Shown here: positions 57,529 to 64,000 of the stretch, one piece after another
How the letters are laid out: each line of letters opens with the position of its first letter
Numbering within the stretch: position 1 is the first letter of the stretch
Assembly (NCBI RefSeq): GCF_010093595.1
Contig: NW_022985460.1
Location: forward strand, 195,829-259,828
DNA from: Mytilinidion resinicola
Lineage: Eukaryota > Ascomycota > Dothideomycetes > Mytilinidiales > Mytilinidiaceae
Reading direction: 5' to 3'
DNA length: 64,000 nucleotides
Notes under the pieces: generated by a model
What the model was told of the DNA's origin: nothing
Databases searched by the model: none
What the model saw: the letters and a program-made list of their open reading frames with translations, nothing else
Position numbers and translations under genes: made by a program

Positions 57529-58064
57529 CTATAGAAGCTTCCTACCAGTCCTATCAGGAAGTAAGTCCGTGTCGTACCCAATCATCATTCTTCCCTCCTG
57601 TTGTTCGTTGAAATTTGCTCCGTCATCTACAACAATACGCTGCCACTCTGGATCACTAAACAGCTAGGGAATATCAGCCAATTTGTCCGATTGTAAAACA
57701 GAGGTTACTTACGTCTATGAGATCCTCCATTGAAGAGCACCAGAAATTGAATTCGCCATCGAACTCTGACATCGGAAAACCGATGCTGGATGAGAGGACC
57801 TTGTCGACACGGAACTAGAGACATGTTAGATGGTCATGATCCTTGTCGAGGCTAACAGGCGTACGGACCGAAGAGAACGTGATATTCTTCTCCTTGATAT
57901 AGGGGACCTTCAAGATAGAGTCTGAGTGTGTCCCTTCCATGCTAGATCGTTACATCAGTTTGGATCATTGGGACGAGAGAGATGTCTTGTTCTTACTATT
58001 TGTAGAACTCCGCATCGGTGAGCGTGTCGAGTTTTTTGAGCAGAAGGATAGCTCGGGCTGCCAT
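57529..58064 (-). CDS. EthD-domain protein (dimeric alpha-beta barrel)
   Basis: Four short exons join in phase: 58064-57997, 57941-57869, 57814-57713, 57663-57529; 125 aa. The product starts MAARAILLLKKLDTLTDAEFYKYMEGTHSD..KVPYIKE and ends with DLFSDPEWQRIVVDDGANF, GRMMIGYDTDLLP. The pattern (strand, F/Y helix, ..H.., central strand ending in F, D-W segment before the last helix) is that of EthD-type dimeric alpha-beta barrel proteins, which in fungi often act as small tailoring enzymes or accessory proteins in aromatic polyketide clusters. All three introns are 49-55 nt. It is the one intact gene in a block of relics. Substrate unknown. Confidence 0.65.
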
Positions 58065-59461
58065 TTTATCTAAAGGTTGTGGATTCTACTCAAGAAGATA
58101 GAAGTTGAAACTGAGAGGTACAAAGCGATCTTCGAAGGACGGGTTTGTTTGGCGGAAATATGGTGGTATGATGTTTGCTGGTATTGATTCTAGAGCTGAG
58201 ATGCCTTCCTTATATAACTTTTCGTCGTCTATTTCAATCTATTAGGTCACCTCTATTTGTAATATGGCGAAGCATTTGACCGAAAGGGCAAAAGGTTCAG
58301 AAATTCGGCTCGATTTGGATAAGGTCAGTAAAAAGAGCACTAGGGTGACTTGATGGCTGATTGGCCGAGTGACGCACTACGATATAATGGGCTAGCACGT
58401 TCTGCGGGTGTGCTCCAGCAGTCTGCGCTAGTATGATTCCTAGGCTATAAACTTTACATCTTGTCCATAATATTCCGGAAACGCCGGAGGACCTCATACG
58501 TGCAGCTCCGCCAGATTACGATCGCCTTCAATCGTCCATCGTATTTCGACCGACTGATTATATCATTGCTCGTCGGAAGATGCTAATGTCCGGTATGATT
58601 CCGTTAGAACTAGCAGAAGCATGGATTCCATCATGCCTCTCTTAGGTAGTATAGTAAACTGACTAGGTTTAGCATACAGGTCTAGAAGAAAACTGGCGCT
58701 CGCCGAAGTACTCGTTGAAAGAGGAAGAAAGACCTTTAAGGAACGCTATGAGCCTGAGGTTCAACATCGGAAATTAGAATTTAGTGAGATCTTTATTACC
58801 CTAAGAGTAGTAGTTCGCCTACGTTAAGAGAGCAAACAATAGATGTTTTAGGCGTTTTAGGTTATGCATCCTTCTCTGTGGAGTTGAATGCTTTGGAAAA
58901 TGACGCATTTCCATCACTTTTGGAGTGTCCCCTGGCACGTCGGCACGTCGGGTAGTATTAAATCGGGATTACTTGCTTATTTGCTTCTTGAAAATTCATC
59001 CTTGTGTAAATTCAAGGGGCCAGTAAACACACACCCCCCTTTTAGTAGCCACACATCCCCTATATTATCCAATCTCTCTATTAGCTGCTTTAGCCGGGCC
59101 GACTCCTCCTAGAGTAATAGTGAATCTATATCACGATATTAACTATACCACACAACATGTCTGCTCTAGCACAGTTGATAGACTGTATAGTGCCGCATAG
59201 AGGGCTACTTATATTTGCGTACCTAGAATATCTTCTAGCACAGTCTTACATCTAAGATAATGCTCTAGGAAAGACCTACAGCGACTAATATACCGCGGAA
59301 GTAGAATGCAAGTAAGTGAATGTACCTCTAGGGGCAATAGCCCGAGCATTAATGCCAATAAGAGGATAAGATTATACGGGGTGTGAATGCTTGCTTAGAA
59401 GGGGGTGTAGAACTACTAAAAAGGAGGTGTGTATTTACTGGTCCCCAAATTTAATTACACT
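58065..59461. other. Gene-free stretch, AT-rich from about 58560
   Basis: No gene seen. From 58560 to 59450 the DNA is rich in TA dinucleotides and CTAG-type strings, as in RIP-altered repeats, and leads directly into the tRNA-Leu gene. Confidence 0.45.
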
Positions 59462-59622
59462 GGCAACAGGGCCGAGTGGTTATGTAAGCTTCTTACCATT
59501 CATTTTTAGTCGATCACTCCTAACATTCGCAAGGGCGTGTGACTTAAAGCGAAAGCTTGCCTCTACTAGAGGCAGTATTCTCATGGGCTTTGCCTGCGTG
59601 GGTTCGAATCCCACTGCTGTCC
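59462..59622 (+). tRNA. tRNA-Leu(TAA)-like gene with an intron-like insertion in the D arm; possibly defective
   Basis: Acceptor strands 59462-59468 (GGCAACA) and 59615-59621 (TGCTGTC) pair with one A-C mismatch. The A box GGCCGAGTGGTTA, T arm GTGGG-TTCGAAT-CCCAC (B box intact) and a TTTT terminator (59627-59630) are present. Anticodon stem TGTGA (59538-59542), loop CT-TAA-A, and 3' stem TCTCA (59579-59583) pair with one mismatch, with a 29-nt intron at the standard place (59549-59577). A long variable arm follows, as in Leu tRNAs. An extra 50 nt (59484-59533) interrupts the D arm; removing it pairs GCC (59471-59473) with GGC (59534-59536). Two stem mismatches suggest partial decay. An alternative reading with loop CTACTAG near 59562 is less consistent. 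Confidence 0.6.
59484..59533 (+). other. Spliceosomal-intron-like insertion inside tRNA-Leu
   Basis: 50 nt starting GTAAGC, with CTCCTAAC as branch-site-like box and ending CGCAAG. Length, donor, branch box and branch-to-AG distance equal those of protein-gene introns in this window. Position (D arm) is not a known site for nuclear tRNA introns. Confidence 0.55.
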
Positions 59623-59868
59623 ATTCTTTTGTGTTTGGGAGTAGTGAGGACACACTTTTTTGGCTCCACTCGCCCCCTACTTCTACTGGGTAGCTAGGTA
59701 AAATGAGTGTAACGTGAGTGCCAGGACCGGGTCGATTTATCCACACTTGTATTACCGCCATCATCTTGCCATTTACCCACCACTGTAAAGCTACTTTTTT
59801 TATGCTTTCTTGAATCCAAACGAGACATTTTACATCAATACAAAGTTACAGTCAGTCTGCAAGCTCGC

Positions 59869-60480
59869 TTGGCCATCCCAGGACGTCAGTTCCAGGAAGA
59901 TCCAAGAACATCTGAGCAGAATTTTGAACTACCGAGACATTTAAGAGCTTCCCATGCAGTGGCGTATAAGAGTACTCAAACTCATGTCCCAGTGCTGTGC
60001 GTCGTACTTGAACGACAGGACCTCGTGTGGCTCCTCAAGTCCTCAACACTTCAGCAGAGTTCTTCAGCTCTTATATACCCCGATATGCCAGCATCTCTTT
60101 CATGGGCGGTAGAACAAGTATCTCAACATGATGTGCAAGGGGTAAAAGACTCTGTACAGCACAAGGCCGGTTTAGAGAATGTTGCGAACTTCTGCGAAGT
60201 AGCGAAGGCTTGTGCCTTCAGCCAGCCCTACTTTGAAGCATGCTGCATCGACAAGCGTAGCAGCGCCAACCTCACCTAGGCCATCAATAGCAGAACTAGT
60301 ACCTCCACGCTGGTGTCCGCATTGAGTATCTTGCTAACATCACTGGCAAGACTGCGTATAGTATGAACTATCCAGACGCCCACTTCAAGAAGATGAACGC
60401 TACAAGAGCTTATCGCGTCCGATTTCCGGCTTTCTTTGCTAGTGACTGGTCGCTAATCCTAAACTTAGATTCATCCCTTT
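59869..60480 (+). pseudogene. HET-domain (heterokaryon incompatibility) relic
   Basis: The frame from 59869 contains a degenerate HET domain: SLSWAVEQVSQHDVQ, HKAGLENVANFCEVAKA, and FEACCIDKRSSANLT, then TAG, then AINS, where intact HET proteins read CCIDKxSSAELSEAINSM. Further on TLQELIA follows an in-frame TGA in the place of Trp of the RGWTLQELIAP motif, and a frame change restores RFPAFFASDWSLI. Three lesions at least, so no active protein. The N-terminal SH.WG part is weak. HET proteins trigger cell death after fusion of unlike hyphae. Confidence 0.65.
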
Positions 60481-61911
60481 AGGCCTGTAGGCCATAACTT
60501 AGCAGATTCCATCACAGGCATCAATGAGAGTGTGTTCAGAATCCGTTCCAAACAAATTCGCATTTTCCGTATTACTGAACGAATACCGTAGTCAGCTCGC
60601 CGCCCACTATTCGCGTACTCGTAGAGGATCAGGCCAACAGCTCGATGGGGCTCTTCGGCGTAAGCATGCCTATTTTGTATGGAAAAACTTGCACAAAGCC
60701 TTTGCGCGGATGAACCGCAAATCAAACCGCCCGTCCACGCCCGTACGCTAGCAAGAGAGAGCCGGATGAGGCTGACTGCGATGCGAAGAAGGGAAAGTAT
60801 GTTGGAAGTATATAATGTCGCTTATTTTCCCGTCCCCTTAATCTTAGGCGGGGCGTGCCTTTTCATCTAATAGAGTATGCATTTGTGACGGTGTAATCCA
60901 GCCAAGCGCAAGAGCGCCAGAACACGCGCGAGTTCAAGAAGGAAAAGACGAATAAGCCTGAGGATATTTTCAAGCAACGAGGAGGTGACAAAAAAAAGAA
61001 GCAGTGATGACGATAGTAAGAAAAGGAGGGAGAAACATTTCAATGACTCCATCCCCCATTCGATCTCAACTCCCTTGTGGGAGAAGGCCCTTTTGAAAAA
61101 GATGAGTACTTGGCAAAGTGGCTTTCGTTACAACTTCGGAAGAACCGGGGACAGGTCCCTGCGCAAGAGCGTTGGATAAGACATGCACTGTACGAAGACA
61201 TGAGAGCCTTGCGGTTGACGGCGCGCGTATCTATAAGTGACAGTGGCAATGCATAACCAGCTTGATCGGGTTGTTACCCGGATCGGGACCAGGACAGCGT
61301 CGGTGAAGAAAGGAGTCTATAGTGCTATACGGGGTAACTTTCAGAAAGCATCAGATAGCGAGTAGTTCCTGAGATTGGTTATGACTGGCGAGATGATTGT
61401 GCCTAAAGGTAAGTCTAATATGCCGCGAGCCCGTAATTGAATAATGGAGAGTAGGCACTGGGAGGAGTGCTTGAGAGGCAACCCTCCGAGGCTTGGGATA
61501 GAACCCAGCTGAGAGTAGTGGTTGAAGAGCGCATCGCTTTTCTTAATCTCTGTGTGTCCGAATATCATTATCAAGTTGACCAGATCTTAGATCTGTTGCC
61601 GTGATATTCAGACAATGCGCTACTTGGGGGTCGTCAGGAGAGATAGAGTGACTCTACACGTGATTGTCCCTTATTAGAAAGATGAGGAGAGCACATTGAA
61701 TCTAATCAACCATATGCTAGGCCGCTATGCACAAAGCCTAGCGTGACGACGCGGCGCTTTGTTCGACCTAGGATTTTCTTGTTTGTTCCTCTAGTAGCAT
61801 GATGTAGAATTGTACGGAGAGATCAGAGATGTGGCAAACCGATCAAATGCTCTGTACCACCATACAGTGCAGGGATATCAATATAATAAGTGCGGCCTCA
61901 CTCAAAATTAT
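60481..61911. other. Intergenic region, no gene supported
   Basis: Short frames on both strands, none with recognisable motifs. Nothing else seen before the tRNA-Ser gene. Confidence 0.4.
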
Positions 61912-62054
61912 GGCACGATGGCTGAGTGGTTAAAGCGCTGCCCTGCTACAAGGTTGTGAGGCAGTTCCTTCGGGATCGCAGGAAAGTGACCCATGACCGC
62001 TTCGTTCAGAACGTCAAACTAACCCTTCAATAGGTTCGAATCCTGCTCGTGTCG
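61912..62054 (+). tRNA. tRNA-Ser(GCT) gene with a 10-nt canonical intron and a 52-nt insertion in the T arm
   Basis: Acceptor GGCACGA (61912-61918) pairs fully with TCGTGTC (62047-62053), allowing one G-U. D arm and A box TGGCTGAGTGGTTA are intact. Anticodon stem CTGCC (61938-61942) pairs with GGCAG (61960-61964); loop CT-GCT-A plus A59 with a 10-nt intron (61949-61958) after position 37. The variable arm TCC-TTCG-GGA is typical of tRNA-Ser. T-stem GCAGG (61978-61982) pairs with CCTGC (62042-62046), but 52 nt (61983-62034) separate it from the loop TTCGAAT. The B box GGTTCGAATCC is re-formed at the right edge of the insertion. A run of seven T (62063-62069) is a strong Pol III terminator. Confidence 0.75.
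61983..62034 (+). other. Intron-like insertion inside the T arm of tRNA-Ser
   Basis: 52 nt flanked by AGG on both sides. Near its right end lies AAACTAAC followed by TTCAATAG, a branch-plus-acceptor arrangement as in spliceosomal introns here. The left end reads GAAAGTGACC; the only GT donor is four bases inside, so the 5' end is less intron-like than in the tRNA-Leu insertion. Confidence 0.5.
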
Positions 62055-62889
62055 CATATTTCTTTTTTTGTGTGTTTGTTAGAATTTCTTTTATAGATGT
62101 CCATGTAGTTTAGGAATGGCCCTCTTTTCTTGCCGAAACGTATGGAAAGAGGTTTGGGGTTTAGCTTTTGCTATTCAGGTACACATGCTAGTATACGCCT
62201 AGGATAATCGACTGAGTACCATTTGCCTAGAGAATGCAGCTTCCAGTGATGATCCAGTCAGGTGGACAAGGAGGCGGGCTCCAGAGTGGTAGAATAGGAA
62301 GGGCCCAGCTAGAATGAATAGGCTTAAAGATACTTAAGCTCATACTAGTGGTATCTAGATAAACCTTACACGAGACTTGAACGCCAGATAGAGACGCAGC
62401 TGAGCAGGTTTTACTCAATGACTACATGTCCAGACTAGGCTTAGGAGTAGCGAATAGTTCTCTCACTACCATATTCGCAATCTCAGCTGCTACCTTAGAC
62501 AGTAAGCAGTCCGATATTTCCAACAATGGCGTTCTGAAGCTTCAAAAAGATTGCTGTATTGGAAACTGGCGAAGTGCTCCGGACGAGGGAAAAGCGAGTA
62601 TTCGCACTCACTGAACGCTAAAACGCTAGCCGCACGTCTGCCCTTGCACTCCTATAGTCATAGTGGAAAGTTTGAACTTTGAAAGCCATTGATACATGTA
62701 TGAAGATGGCGTTGGGGTAATGGACGAAGTCTGCAAGAAGTGGTGAGCCTTGGAGGACTTGTAGTGCCAAGCATTCAGGCTTAGTCATCGTACCTTCAAA
62801 ATCGGTCGAACTTCCTCACGCTCGCCATCAACGAGCAGCTCCAACCAAATCCCATTCCGACACCACATACCTCTCCGCTCCTCCAAAAA
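62055..62889. other. Intergenic region and ATP5 promoter
   Basis: No gene supported; frames at 62227-62418 (-) and 62426-62614 (+) have no recognised domain. The last 100 bp are pyrimidine-rich. Confidence 0.45.
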
Positions 62890-63820
62890 ATGCTCTCAGG
62901 TCGGGCTCTCACTCAGGCCGCGCGATCGGCCACCGGCCAGGCTTCAATCGCTCCCCGGGCCGCCTTCCGATGCTACGCCCAAGCTGCCGCTTCCGCGTCG
63001 ACGAGACCACCGGTTGCAATCTACGGCATCGACGGAACCTATGCCAGCGCTCTGGTATGTGCTTCTCAGCTCTCTGGACTCATTCGAGATGGCGGACTTG
63101 ACCATCTCGATCCCCACGCGTTTCAATTGCATATCCGAGCTAATATGCTTTTCCCTCGCAGTACACAGCGGCCGCAAAGACCTCCGCCCTCGACAGCACC
63201 TCCAAAGCCCTCGAGACGCTCGCCGCCGTCTTCAAGAAGGACCCGAAGCTCAACACGGTGCTCCACGCCCCCATGCTCACCGCCAGTGACAAGGACCAGA
63301 TCGTCGCCGAGCTGGCCAAGCATGTCGGCAATGTAGATAAAGGAGATATCGTCAAGAACTTCCTGAAGACTCTTGCAGACAACAACCGATTGGGCGTTTT
63401 GGAGTCTGTTACCGATAAGTTTGCTGTACTGATGGGCGCTGCGAGGGGCGAGGTTGAGCTCACGGTTACTTCGGCTGCTGTAAGTCTGGCCAGCTATCGA
63501 GAATTGAGGCCTATGGCTTTTTAGGGGCACTTTGCTAACGAATCTCATGAACCGTAGCCTCTCGACAACAAAACCCTCACCCGGTTGGAAAGCGCCATTT
63601 CCAAGTCGCAATATGTCGGACAAGGCAAGAAGCTCAAGGTTGTTCCCAAGGTATGCATCCACGTCTACACCTCAAAAACTGGGCGCCCTGACGCTAATTC
63701 CACCAGGTCAACCCCGATATCCGCGGTGGCCTTGTCGTCGAGATCGGCGACCGAACCATCGATCTGAGTGTTTCGTCCAGGATGGCTAAAATGAACAAGA
63801 TGCTCAAGGACACTTTGTAA
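62890..63820 (+). CDS. ATP5: Mitochondrial ATP synthase subunit 5 (OSCP)
   Basis: Four exons: 62890-63054, 63162-63479, 63558-63650, 63707-63820; 229 aa. N-terminal mitochondrial targeting sequence rich in Ala/Arg/Ser (MLSGRALTQAARSATGQ), then the OSCP delta-subunit fold: PPVAIYGIDGTYASALYTAA, FLKTLADNNRLGVLESV, ARGEVELTVTSAA, and the C-terminal VNPDIRGGLVVEIGDRTIDL with SVSSRMAKMNKML. Known role: part of the peripheral stalk of F1Fo ATP synthase, holding F1 to Fo. Length and exon ends are as expected for filamentous fungi. Confidence 0.96.
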
Positions 63821-63944
63821 ATATATACCTCGAAAACTTGATAGCTTGCGCATGAAGTGGCGAAGCGTGTACTCTCTAGATAGGTTCGCCAATCTGCTTT
63901 GTTCTTGTATGTGCAAACTAGAGTCATTTTTGACATGAGTGGAC

Positions 63945-63977
63945 TCACAAACTCACTAACTCACAAACTCACAAAGC
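63945..63977. repeat. Short tandem repeat of ACTCACAA units
   Basis: ACTCACAA/ACTCACTA is repeated four times near the window end, downstream of ATP5. Confidence 0.7.
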
Positions 63978-64000
63978 GACGTCAAAATTATGTTCGCGGC

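Noticed and set aside
59480..59764. 94-codon frame on the minus strand (contains AVGFEPTQAKP)
   Set aside because: It is the antisense of the tRNA-Leu gene; such frames are common false proteins.
1..64000. CRISPR array, bacterial operons or plasmid features
   Set aside because: No regularly spaced direct repeats with unique spacers; intron-rich eukaryotic genes throughout.

Overview
The window is nuclear DNA of a filamentous ascomycete (Pezizomycotina, probably Dothideomycetes; this placement is inferred from gene content, not from a phylogeny). The evidence is many 46-70 nt introns with GTRAGT-like donors and CTAAC branch sites, a fused tryptophan synthase, a SAM-RA-kinase Ste11 MAPKKK, a Stc1-domain protein, HET and EthD relics, and class II tRNA genes with short introns. 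I rebuilt exon structures by eye; the coding lengths of the intact spliced models all divide by three.

Layout. 0-5 kb: divergent ribosome-biogenesis pair UTP7 (-) and TSR1 (+). 5.7-8.1 kb: a two-HKD phospholipase D-like protein. 8-11 kb: gene-poor DNA with a purine-rich minisatellite. 11-15.3 kb: a Stc1-domain gene and RAD7 (start codon split by an intron, plus a GC-AG intron). 16.4-18.2 kb: a zinc alcohol dehydrogenase gene with a frameshift and a nonsense codon. 19-26.8 kb: STE11-type MAPKKK and bifunctional tryptophan synthase with a Gcn4/CpcA-type box upstream. 27-33 kb: accessory, partly AT-rich, with a Ser/Thr-rich PAN-like gene, a broken secreted-protein gene and three small genes with Cys motifs. 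34-36 kb: a disordered hypothetical protein. 37.6-40 kb: a BCS1-like AAA ATPase broken by two frameshifts and one in-frame stop. 40.7-49.6 kb: a small hypothetical protein, DGAT1, PFS2, a Ser-rich Cys-tailed protein and an MGST3-like MAPEG protein. 50-62 kb: a degraded accessory block with GH27 alpha-galactosidase, amidase and HET pseudogenes, AT/TpA-rich stretches, a candidate small secreted protein, one intact EthD-domain gene and two tRNA genes. 62.9-63.8 kb: ATP5 (OSCP).

The most unusual observation is that both tRNA genes (tRNA-Leu-TAA at 59.5 kb, tRNA-Ser-GCT at 61.9 kb) carry, besides an intron at the usual position after the anticodon, an extra 50-52 nt insertion at a non-canonical place (D arm and T arm). 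Each insertion has a CTAAC box 8-11 nt before a terminal AG, like the spliceosomal introns of this genome; one also begins GTAAGC. Removing them restores a paired D stem or T stem.

Functionally the core genes are unlinked housekeeping functions: 40S ribosome assembly (UTP7, TSR1), nucleotide excision repair (RAD7), RNAi heterochromatin (Stc1), MAPK signalling, tryptophan synthesis, triacylglycerol synthesis, mRNA 3'-end processing and mitochondrial ATP synthase. Between them lie decayed accessory genes whose stops often fit C-to-T or G-to-A change, compatible with repeat-induced point mutation or neutral decay.
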